Below are positions 21,603 to 30,428 of a stretch of 64,000 nt of DNA, one piece after another. Under the pieces are notes generated by a model. The model was not told the DNA's origin. It did no database searches and saw only the letters and a list, made by a program, of their open reading frames with translations. The number at the start of each line of letters is the position of its first letter. Positions within the stretch are counted from its first letter, which is position 1. This DNA is from Lumbricus terrestris (lineage: Eukaryota > Annelida > Clitellata > Crassiclitellata > Lumbricidae), in the NCBI GenBank assembly GCA_949752735.1, contig OX457040.1, forward strand, positions 4,319,583 through 4,383,582, written 5' to 3'. The translations under genes and the position numbers were made by a program.

Positions 21603-22660
21603 CAATTCCTTTGTCACACTGTGTATATCAGAGACAATGCTCGATGAACTTCCTTTCCATTCATAGGACATCATCGAATATTAGTGAGATTCGAACTCTC
21701 CGTTTGGACATGACTTGTTTTTAATGTATCTTTCGAATGCTGCAAGTTATTCATATTAATCAGTTTCCGAATGAATCATTATAATTATTGATAATGACAT
21801 ATTTTTACGACTTGAAAAGCAGTTGACAGCAATGCAGACTATGTTTTAGTCTGCATTGTTGTCAACGTTCTTTTATGTCAGAAGACGACTCAAAATTTTA
21901 CTTTAAGTTAAAAAACTGGACAAAGGAGGATGATCTTTATTATCACACGGGTCGTTGAACTGAAACAACGCGGCTTCTTTATTTACTTTTCCGAGTATCA
22001 TGCAACGAAGCAAATTGCTCGAAGTTGCTTTGAACGAAAAAAGACGACTATTTCATTAAAACAAAAACTTAAAGTGCACGGGGTATCATCACGAGACAAT
22101 GTCATGTAAATTATATATTAAACACCTGTAATTAGAATCATCAACAAGCATAAAATTTGGACTTCTTAATAGTGCCATGCAATTTTTTGTTAAACTGTAA
22201 ATACTCCATCAATGCTTGAATTTTGACAATGCAAGTCCCAGCATGGTTAAAGAGGGAGAGCGACCAGTCAGTCATGTTTTGCTTTACAACAGATGCCGTC
22301 GCCCTCGCACTAAAATTATTTAGCATATTACAGCTTTAAGCTGAACATCGCGTATTTCTAACTAATATTATTGTAAATTGAATAATCCTAATAAAGGTGT
22401 TTTAATTGATATTGCAAATTCGTCTGAGCATTGAACTTGCCTATAGAGTGAAGACAGAACTAGAAGTCAATACAAGCGTAACCGGTGGTGAAGATAGAAA
22501 CACCGCAACATCTGTCGAGAACAGTACTGTACTGATGCTACGAGTTGCCTTAGATATTCTTAGTTAAGCTCTTCCTCTCAACCTCTTCTAACTTCCTCCT
22601 CTACGTCTCTCTTAAAATACAGTTACCCGTCACATCCAACTACTTGCTCGTTCGTATGCA
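21603..22660. other. No gene; one strong hairpin
   Basis: No coding frame is convincing. A 19 bp stem with one G-T pair and a 7 nt loop lies at 21822-21866. AAACACCTGTAATTAG and AAAGGTGTTTTAATTG core copies lie near 22115 and 22394. Confidence 0.5.
21822..21866. repeat. 19 bp inverted repeat, 7 nt loop
   Basis: GTTGACAGCAATGCAGACT and AGTCTGCATTGTTGTCAAC pair along their whole length with one wobble. Imperfect pairing continues outside through AAAAGC and GTTCTTTT. It could be a tiny foldback element or a transcribed hairpin. Confidence 0.8.
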
Positions 22661-22664
22661 CAAT

Positions 22665-23200
22665 GTGTTTTTTTGTTCGAATGCATTTAACATTTGCATG
22701 AACAAGGTTGTGCGTCTAAAAAATACTTGCCAACTTAATAATACTACTTAATAATACTGGTTACAACACTGACGCTTTGTAGTTAGGTTATGTAGACCAT
22801 AAGGTCTGCCTAAATGACTCTTTCAGCCATAAAATGTAGTCAAACTCTTGAAATAAGAACTTACGGGGCTTGAAAACTATCTAAAATAAATAAGGTGTCG
22901 TGATTTGCAGTTAGACCGCAAGTAGTACCTGAATCATAGTGAAAACTGTTTCCCAAAAATAAAAATAGTGAATTAAACACCTTTTAAAGTGATATTAAAA
23001 TGCTATATAAACGTCACCGACTGCACATAGTTGCTTAATGTCGATTCGCTTCAATATTGTCATTGCAGTTATTGACACAAGGTTGACGCAAACGAAAAAG
23101 TCATCAGAGAACTTCTTCAGCAGAACTCGACACAGCAACTATATGAAATGTCGTGATGCCAGTCACAAGAGTATATGAAGCAGGAGGGCGACCGTAATAA
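22665..23200 (+). repeat. Dispersed repeat D, copy 3
   Basis: It has the same block order as 95-650: TAAAAAATACTTGCCAACTT, TTTGCAGTTAGACCGCAAGT, GTGAATTAAACACC, then GATGCCAGTCACAAGAG near 23156. Confidence 0.65.
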
Positions 23201-23324
23201 GGAGCAACTTTCTTAATTTTACATAATCGTTAGGCAGCAATTAACCAACTAATATACATTTTTTCGAACGTTATAGGAGCTCCAATGCAATAAGAGGGAA
23301 AATCTCTTAAACTGACCATGATGT

Positions 23325-23560
23325 TGCCATGGATATGAAGCGCTACAGACTTCATTTTCTTAGACTCGGCATATGAGGGCAGGTCATCAGTCCTCTTACT
23401 AGCTTCACACCGACTGTGTTAACCAGTGTTCTCTTCATATGTGAGCTGACATAAGAATGCAGATGGAGCAACAATCTTGAGCTGTCCAAGATTGGATTTG
23501 AACCCATGACCTCTCGAATGACAGTCAAGCGAACATTTCGTTTCAGTCTGAATACGGTGT
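23325..23560 (-). mobile_element. tRNA-like SINE fragment joined to repeat-A sequence
   Basis: On the minus strand, GAGAGGTCATGGGTTCAAAT continues into a box B promoter (GGTTCAAATCC) preceded by CTTGACTGTCATTCG. This is the 3' half of a tRNA-derived SINE head. The neighbouring CTCGGCATATGAGGG block matches the distal part of repeat A (37700-37760). Box A is not clear. Confidence 0.45.
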
Positions 23561-23767
23561 AGACTGCTTGGAAGTTCTTTCAATTTCCATCAACTCCCTC
23601 TTGTTACCATAAGCTGTCGTTAAGCTATTGACAGACGTTGCAATAAAAATCTTACCAATGGCGATTTGACTAGACTAATGAGAGTCAGGTGGAAGGCAAC
23701 TGCACTGACTATGACGCTGTACAATTGAGAAATATTATGGATAGCATGCTGTGTGACAGACTAGTCT

Positions 23768-23960
23768 CAAAGTGGGGAGCGGGGTGCAGTGGGTTTGTTC
23801 GTTGGCTTGCAGCCGGAATGCTCCAGGCTCGAATCCACCTCAAGCAGCTTTGTATGAGCCTTGAGCAAATCCGTCATTCGCAATTGCTGAGCGCCAGGGC
23901 TTTTTCAACCTGCAGTTGTACGCAAAATAAATCTTCAGTTTTAAGACATTCTTCTGTAAG
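23768..23960 (+). mobile_element. tRNA-derived SINE
   Basis: GTGCAGTGGGTTTGTTCGTT, then GGCTTGCAGCCGGAATG and a box B-like GGCTCGAATCC, follow the order of a tRNA-derived SINE head. The downstream body is not recognised. A similar AGGCTCGAATC-ACCTC block occurs near 2890 and inverted near 13960. Confidence 0.5.
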
Positions 23961-24039
23961 CCCGCCCTATATAATAAGTCGTCATTTTCCCCTTTATATC
24001 TTTTACGCAGTGATTATGAAGCGAAAACGAAAACTATAT

Positions 24040-24506
24040 TGTAGCCATTAGCCCTCCTGATCTTCCGTACTCTCTCTCTCTATGACTGGGCACGTGGGTG
24101 TTGTAGGAGTGGCCCTGTCTATTTAAGGAACGGTGGCCGTGGGTCTTGACGGCACTTACGGCACTTACGGCATTTGTGGTATTTGGTGGTACGTGGTACT
24201 TCTCCCGTTGAGAGCGGTCGTGTCCCTCGCTGCTGGCGAGTTAACCTGCGGGTTCATCTTCTACGTCGCCTTCTTCGCCCTGTTGATGGTCTGGCTGTTC
24301 ATCCGTCTTCCTTGGCTCCGTTAGCCGTGCTGTCGTGTGGGTTTGCCGTGCTTCGACCTCTGGTCTGGTCTTCTTCGTATCGTCTGGACGGTAACGTAGT
24401 TAATTCATTGTATAACTTGCTCTTTTGAATAAATCGACGTTTATTATATCATTTCGGGCCTTATCTTTGATAGTCATCCTCGTAGACGGCCGTAGAACCC
24501 TTTACA
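24040..24506 (+). repeat. 5' LTR of compact element
   Basis: It contains a TATTTAAG box at 24120-24127 and a poly(A) signal AATAAA at 24428-24433, the usual order for promoter and terminator within an LTR. It has one copy fewer of the 9 bp GGCACTTAC repeat than the 3' LTR. Confidence 0.9.
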
Positions 24507-24620
24507 GATGGGGGCCCATCCTTTTGCTCGATATTGCGGGTGGTAATTTCGGATATTTGTTAGTCCGATTGGTTTTCGGGAAATTTTGTGAGAGCATTTG
24601 TCGATATTTGTCGAAAATTT

Positions 24621-26435
24621 ATGCGAAGTCGCATTTCGTTTTGTGGGGGCCTGGGCTATTTATTTGTTTTGCGGCGGAGTGTGTGCGATGAGGCGTGTGT
24701 GTCTGGGCTGACTGAGTATAGGCCTATTCAGTCGCAGGGCATAGAAAATGCTCGTTCATCGCATGGGGTAACGAAAGCCATTAAGTTGAAAAGAGCGAGG
24801 GCATTGTTTTGTAAACTTAGAATGAAGTTGAAGAAATCTCGCTTACAAGCTGACTTGTGTGTGAAAATGGGAGGTGCGGTGCATGCAGATATTGTTGATA
24901 ATGGTCCTCCTGTTGAGGCAAATGGGAAGTTCAGTGAATGTGAGGAGCGTATGGCTGTGTGCAGTGATGTTGCAGTGGCGTGCAGTTTGGTTTTGTCTGC
25001 TTTGCATGGATTGGAGTTCATGTTGTACTCGGGTGTTCATATTGGACAGTGGCATCTCAGTTTTGTGGATCTGTTGTACGAGCATGGTGACAACAGCATT
25101 CGGATTAAAGGTCTGTTGTATGACAGAATGATGAATGAGATTGTGTTGATACATGATTATGGTGTTGCATCGTCAGTGATGTGTGATCGTGTGCTGTTAC
25201 ATGATTATGGTGTTGCATCGTCAGTGATGTGTGATCGTGTGCTGTTACATGATTATGGTGTTGCATCGTCAGTGATGTGTGATCGTGTGTTGATACATGA
25301 TTATGGTATTGTGTCTTCAATGATGAATGAGATTGTGCTGTTACATGTTTATGGTGTTGCATCGTCAGTGATGTGTGATCGTGTGTTGATACATGATTAT
25401 GGTATTGTGTCTTCAAGGATGATTGATCGTGTGTGGATGCATGATTATGGTGTTGGATCTTCATGGAGGTTTAGTCTTGTGATGTTAGGTGATCATGGTG
25501 TGGCAGGGATGTGTGATCAGCTGATGCTGTTTGATACTGTTGTTGTGTCATGGATGGTGGATAACAAGAGGTTACGCCATGTGGAGGTTCCTTCAGGGAT
25601 GATGGTTGCATACATGTTGGTGTGTAATTGTGTTGTGGCAGCAGACAACATTGGGATGAATGATCGAGTTGTTGCATCGCATGAGTGCATTGTTACCTTC
25701 AGTAGGTTACTTCAAGTTGATGTTGTGTTGTCATGGTTGGTGGATTCTGTGGTGATGCAGATACGAGACACACTGATGAAGATGGTGTTTTGGCACATCA
25801 GCTGTTACTGTTTTGAGATTCGAGTTGCATGGATGGTTGTGTGGTGTCATACGGTGGTGATATGTGTGACAGTTGCATGTTGTGTTGTGTTGTTGACACA
25901 TTATGGCTTTGCTTCGGATAGTTGCCATGTAATAGATTTCATGAAAGCTCAGACTTGTGTGCAAGTTTCTTTGCAGTGGTTCGCTGATCTGAAGTCGTGG
26001 AAGCATGGACGCCGTCAGTTCGTGTTCCTGAGACTACTTCTGCTGACGTGTGTCGTGACGTTGATGATCGGTGACACGGTGGGCAATGATCAGGATCTGG
26101 CTGGTCGTTGGGGCTGTTGGATAGGACGTTCGTCGCTGATGACACTCGGGTGTGTTAAAAGTCATACCTGGATGTTGCGACGTGTGATCTGGGAGCAGTG
26201 GCATAGGGCTCCTTCGGTTCTTCAGAGGGACCGCGAATCGTCTCATGGCGGCAGTCGTTACGGGGTTGGGACCCTGTCGAGGCAACGTCAATGTGTCTTG
26301 GCAGTGGTTCTGACTGCGGCGTCATCAGGGCGTAACAGAGACGCTCTCTGTTGCGTTCGTCGTCTTCCAGGAACTGCGTGTCAGGATGTCAGTCGTCGGT
26401 GCTGTTGGGATGCAGTGCAGTCGTCAGTCATGTGA
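24621..26435 (+). CDS. Uncharacterised long ORF of compact LTR element
   Basis: The frame is open from 24564 to the stop at 26433-26435. The first ATG is at 24621, giving about 604 residues; a GTG at 24588 is in frame but unlikely as a eukaryotic start. The coding strand is very rich in G and T, and the protein is rich in Val, Met, Cys, Trp and His. Residues about 170-285 form seven 16-residue repeats around HDYGVASSVMCDRVLL. I see no CCHC knuckle, protease DTG/DSG motif, reverse-transcriptase YxDD box or integrase motif. A frame this long in such sequence is not expected by chance, so it is or was coding. It sits where gag would be. The function is unknown. Confidence 0.7.
   Translation: MRSRISFCGGLGYLFVLRRSVCDEACVSGLTEYRPIQSQGIENARSSHGVTKAIKLKRARALFCKLRMKLKKSRLQADLCVKMGGAVHADIVDNGPPVEANGKFSECEERMAVCSDVAVACSLVLSALHGLEFMLYSGVHIGQWHLSFVDLLYEHGDNSIRIKGLLYDRMMNEIVLIHDYGVASSVMCDRVLLHDYGVASSVMCDRVLLHDYGVASSVMCDRVLIHDYGIVSSMMNEIVLLHVYGVASSVMCDRVLIHDYGIVSSRMIDRVWMHDYGVGSSWRFSLVMLGDHGVAGMCDQLMLFDTVVVSWMVDNKRLRHVEVPSGMMVAYMLVCNCVVAADNIGMNDRVVASHECIVTFSRLLQVDVVLSWLVDSVVMQIRDTLMKMVFWHISCYCFEIRVAWMVVWCHTVVICVTVACCVVLLTHYGFASDSCHVIDFMKAQTCVQVSLQWFADLKSWKHGRRQFVFLRLLLLTCVVTLMIGDTVGNDQDLAGRWGCWIGRSSLMTLGCVKSHTWMLRRVIWEQWHRAPSVLQRDRESSHGGSRYGVGTLSRQRQCVLAVVLTAASSGRNRDALCCVRRLPGTACQDVSRRCCWDAVQSSVM
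25132..25460 (+). repeat. 48 bp in-frame minisatellite, seven units
   Basis: Units are multiples of three bases and keep the reading frame, encoding variants of HDYGVASSVMCDRVLL. CATGATTATGGTGTTGCATC is the most conserved part. Variants with VSSMMNEI and VSSRMIDR alternate with the main type, suggesting several rounds of duplication. Confidence 0.9.
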
Positions 26436-27000
26436 AATTGTCAGTATGGAAACTTCTGTCAGTGGAAAATCTTCATTCAGTGCAAAGAATGTCATGGAAC
26501 TTCTGAAAGGGAAATTTGTGCGAGGAACACTTCAGTGAGTGTCCTTCATGCGTTGGTCAGACACTTTCCAAAAAAAAAAAAAGTGGTGGAATCTTCAAAG
26601 GTGTTGGGGGTTCTTGTTGGGGTTTGGGTTTCTGATGTTATATGAAGTCGTTTATTCGTATGTTAGTTAGTATGGCTTTGGCCAATGACCTTGTGCAATT
26701 TGGATCATTTTTGATACACGTTTTGTGTCCAAATTCATTTTTTCGTATAATTGTATGAACTCTCTTTTGATTCGTATAATTGTTTGAACTCTCTTTTGAT
26801 TCGTATAATTGTTTGAACTCTCAGTTATATGATGCATTAATTTAGTGTTGCGCTGCATTAGTTGTTGCGGAATTGCTGAGTACGTTAACTTGTACTGGTA
26901 TAGTACTTAGTGATTTTTGCTGTGTGAACTGTTAGGTGTAGTGCTTTCTGCTATATTTCGTCATCCCCTCGGGATTCCTCATGCTGTTGGGTGGGGGATA
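26436..27000 (+). other. 3' non-coding part of compact LTR element
   Basis: No ORF is seen. It contains a run of 13 A at about 26570, a 29 bp tandem repeat at 26745-26825, and the purine-rich tract just before the 3' LTR. Confidence 0.7.
26745..26825 (+). repeat. 29 bp tandem repeat, about 2.8 units
   Basis: TTCGTATAATTGTTTGAACT is repeated three times with CTCTTTTGA spacers; the first unit has one substitution. Confidence 0.9.
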
Positions 27001-27482
27001 TGTAGCCATTAGCCCTCCTGATCTTCCGTACTCTCTCTCTTTATGACTGGGCACGTGGGTGTTGTAGGAGTGGCCCTGTCTATTTAAGGAACGGTGGCCG
27101 TGGGTCTTGACGGCACTTACGGCACTTACGGCACTTACGGCATTTGTGGTATTTGGTGGTACGTGGTACTTCTCCCGTTGAGAGCGGTCGTGTCCCTCGC
27201 TGCTGGCGAGTTAACCTGCGGGTTCATCTTCTACGTCGCCTTCTTCGCCCTGTTGGTGGTCTGGCTGTTCATCCGTCTTCCTTGGCTCCGTTAGCCGTGC
27301 TGTCGTGTGGGTTTGCCGTGCTTCGACCTCTGGTCTGGTCTTCTTCGTATCGTCTGGACGGTAACGTAGTTAATTCATTGTATAACTTGCTCTTTTGAAT
27401 AAATCGACGTTAAACTTTATTATATCATTTCGGGCCTTATCTTTGATAGTCATCCTCGTAGACGGCCGTAGAACCCTTTACA
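27001..27482 (+). repeat. 3' LTR of compact element
   Basis: Pairs with 24040-24506. TATTTAAG at 27081 and AATAAA at 27398-27403 are kept. It is preceded by the purine-rich tract and followed by target duplication ATAT. Confidence 0.9.
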
Positions 27483-27554
27483 ATATGAAGACATTTTACC
27501 GTACATAAAGGTGTGTTAATTGACCATGAACTAAAATGACTACGTAGTATTTAG

Positions 27555-27650
27555 CGATCTCTGATTTAAACTAGAGTGTGTGAGAAAGACAGACAGAGTG
27601 TGTGAGAAAGACAGACAGACATACGGACGGACGGACACAGATAGAGACAT
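27555..27650 (+). repeat. GACAGACA / GTGTGAGA simple repeat
   Basis: GTGTGTGAGAAAGACAGACA occurs twice, followed by GGAC repeats. It is low complexity, and the 97-codon frame across it is not credible. Confidence 0.85.
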
Positions 27651-27819
27651 GCAACCGGTCAAATCTAAATACAGCAGACTGACGTGTGCTAAGCAATTGT
27701 CTCACTCTAATTATGTCCGTTCTTTAGATACGGGCGTTATAGAAGTCGCTAGGAACAATTACAATTGCAATAAAAGAAATAGGATGACACTGATTGTCAT
27801 ATTATGGATCAGCGATGTC

Positions 27820-28476
27820 AAACAGCAGACAATAACTTTCGTGAAACTCAACTACATTATAGACTTAGCCTAAAGTCTTCCAAGACTCAATTGTTCTGGT
27901 TTGGAACCAAACAACAACTGCAAATCTCGAACTCCAATTGTTGGCCTCATCATTCTCTTACGTCACTTTTTCCTTTAATTTTCGTGGCATGGTGTCACAT
28001 TTGACAGTGCTTTGACATGTGTAGAACACCTGTCACTCTTGACCGTTCCTGTTACTACCATTTGAGGCGACTTAGGGCAATTAAAAGAACTGTGTCCTCC
28101 AAGGTGTTTACGACTATGGTACATGCCTTTATCTCCTCACGGCTTGAGACCAATTGACTTCTGAAACTACCGACTAGCTGGGTTTCCTAAGGTTCGCTTG
28201 TCATCTGTGCAATCTGTCCTCAGTTCTGCTGCCTGACTAATCGCACGACTTCTTCGATACTCGCACATCTCTACATTCATGACTCATGGCCTCCAGTGGC
28301 TTACGATCTTTGCCCGAATCAGATACAGGGTCTTGCTCCTAGTTACTAAGTCCCTTCAAGGCTTATCGCCTGAATTCCTAAGAGACTTGATGTGTAAGCC
28401 TCTTCCTGAAACGGCGAAGGAGAGGACTGGTCATTCGCCCTCGTATGCAAGACTAGTTTACTACGAATCCAGGTGA
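27820..28476 (+). pseudogene. CR1/L2-like LINE fragment, several frameshifts
   Basis: LKSSKTQLFWFGTKQQLQ near 27870 matches the reverse-transcriptase stretch also seen at 12755. Further blocks (TTTGAGGCGACTTAGGGCAA, then LSSRLETN-like and HGLQWLTIFARIRYRVLLL at about 28280-28340) match the family of the LINE at 42480-43400. At least three frame breaks make it inactive. Confidence 0.75.
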
Positions 28477-28479
28477 AAG

Positions 28480-28620
28480 CAATTGATTAATTAATTGATT
28501 GATTGATTGGATGATTGATTTGTTGATTGGTTGATTGATTGATTGATTGATTGATTGACTGACTGACTGATTGGCTGTCTGACTGGTTGAATGACTGATT
28601 GATCGGTCGATTGATTGATG
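28480..28620 (+). repeat. (ATTG)n-rich microsatellite, start of tandem duplication copy 1
   Basis: GATTGATTGATTGACTGACT-type repeats. The equivalent stretch in the second copy is 38463-38640. Confidence 0.9.
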
Positions 28621-28626
28621 AAGGAT

Positions 28627-28848
28627 CAGTGGCGACGCTAGGGGGGTCTGGGGGCTAAGCCCCCCCTACAAGAGGCTAAGCCCCCTCTAAAAAAAGGCCA
28701 TCTTAATTATTTTACATAGAAAATCCACGATTTTTGGTCGATGACTAAAAAAAAAAAAAAAAGGTCATCAGAAATTTTGGCGGCGAAAATGGAAAATTTT
28801 TCCGCGGGCTTCAGCCCCTCCGAAACTGAAATCCTGGCGCCGCCACTG
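28627..28848. mobile_element. hAT-like MITE, 222 bp
   Basis: The termini are CAGTGGCGACGCTAGGG and, from the other end, CAGTGGCGGCGCCAGGA. The flanks are a perfect 8 bp duplication, TGAAGGAT (28619-28626 and 28849-28856). The second duplication copy has TGAAAGAT once and no insert (38631), so this is a confirmed insertion. There is no coding sequence. Confidence 0.93.
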
Positions 28849-28904
28849 TGAAGGATGAGTCATAAGTGAGGAATTTATGAATTTGGCGTTTTATGAGTTT
28901 TATG

Positions 28905-28980
28905 GATGGATGTATCCAGATTTGACGATGGCTTATGACAACATAAACCTGTGTTTAAAAAAAATGTATTTGGTAATACT
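28905..28980 (+). repeat. Dispersed repeat C fragment, cut by LTR element
   Basis: ATCCAGATTTGACGATGGCT and TATGACAAC match repeat C. It is interrupted at 28979 by the LTR retrotransposon. The remainder, AGGTTCTTCTTATTAG, is on the far side at 36386. Confidence 0.6.
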
Positions 28981-30428
28981 GTAGCGAACCAGGTTGCTAC
29001 AAGCTACCTTACTTATTTACTTAAGTAAGGCCGCTATTTCTATTACGAATTCATGGGTGCTATGCTTAGCACTGATCGATGCGGTCATCGCTATATTTAG
29101 CTTCCCATGCATTTTTTAATGGAACTTTCCGCCACGTGCGATTTTTGATTGGTTAGACATCACGCGATGTTTTAGGCGCCAAAAAGCGCTCTCTTGCGGC
29201 AAACTAACGCGCAAACCTTCAGTCGGGCTGCAGAGTTGAATCGTGTAAGACCTATGCTGGTGGAAATCGTGAATCATGGTAAAATTGATGGTATTTTTGA
29301 TTCTGGCAAGTTTCTCGGGTAGAAGACGAGGTTCTTCCGATGTCTTGTGAATCGATGTGTAATTACGAAGATTTCCGGCAACAATTAAATTGATAATACG
29401 CTTCCTACGGAGAAATTCTGGCATCGGCCGACGACTCAATAACTTTCTACAGGACGGAAAACGGTGGATCGGCTGTCCTAAAATATCAAAGGGAACAGGG
29501 AAGTATAGGCAACCTAATCTATAGAGCTCGAACCTGAACTAAGTGTAATTAGATAAAACTTGTATCGCTATTTTGGTGCAAATATTAGTTGTGGTATATT
29601 CAGTCTGTGAACTGATCGGATAGGTGTGAAATAGTCAGTCTGTGAACTGATCTGATAAAACTTAAGCTAGTCAAGGGACATAGGCGTTTTAGGAGGGCCT
29701 TAATAGTGAATCTTTAATATTGATTCTATTTCATCGGCTGTGTAAATAATTGCTAATGAACGACAGACAGTCGCTTGATTAATTCTACAATAAATGAAAC
29801 TTAAATAGAGAACTGTGAAGTGATTTTTGCTATCAAATTATAATGGACTCCGACGGGGATACTGACAGTGTCTTAGGAACAGGACAAGACGAAGATGAGA
29901 TGTGTCCGGGAGGAACACGTGAGTTAGGGACTACAGACAATACTGATGACTTAGACCCGGCTGTATTACAGAAGCAAATGACTACAATAGAACAGTTTAT
30001 GGAGCGCCAGAGTAGCATTTTAATCGGTCTAGCCGAAGAGCTGAATCTAGTTTCCATGCAGCAAGCCCAATTAAGTTCCCGCCAGAAAGAATGTGAAACA
30101 ATGGTGAAGTCGGTAGCTGAAGGTAAAGTGGGTGATGGAGCTTGGGGGAAAAGTTGAGGAATCGAACCCAGATAAGCACCCATTTAGTGGGGCTGTTGTG
30201 AGCTTAACAGCCACCGCTGACATATGTCCAATATCGGCTCATCCTGAGGAATTTGGTAACCAGAGAAGCTCACACCCTAGGTTAGGATTCGAACCCGCTA
30301 CCATTGACACCAAAACCCTTGACCTAGGACCCAGCTTTCCTCAACCGCGCTTAAGGGGGCGCGCAACAGTAGAGCCCATTAATTTGGGGGCGGAAACGGT
30401 AGGACAGGCGGCGCCCCCGCGCGTCACA
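28980..30428 (+). repeat. 5' LTR with coding U5
   Basis: At 1449 bp this is long for an LTR. AATAAA at 29789-29794 lies about 50 bases before the gag-like ATG at 29843. If this signal is used, R ends near 29820 and the ORF start falls in U5. A 107-codon antisense frame lies at 29116-29439. Relative to the other LTRs it has one extra G in a G-run at 30144-30148. Confidence 0.9.

Larger units (their letters stand above)
24040..27482 (+). mobile_element. Compact LTR retrotransposon, 3.4 kb
   Basis: Two LTRs (24040-24506 and 27001-27482) start TGTAGCC and end TTTACA. They are flanked by the 4 bp duplication ATAT (24036-24039 and 27483-27486). They differ by about two substitutions plus a 9 bp and a 6 bp indel, so the insertion is recent. 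A possible primer site, TGGGGGCCCATCC, begins two bases inside the 5' LTR. A purine-rich GGGTGGGGGATA precedes the 3' LTR. The interior holds one long ORF and no reverse transcriptase, integrase or protease, so it must depend on another element. Confidence 0.88.

Noticed and set aside
25105..25464. 119-codon His-rich antisense ORF
   Set aside because: It is the complement of the 48 bp minisatellite in the long sense ORF, and the sense frame is far longer.
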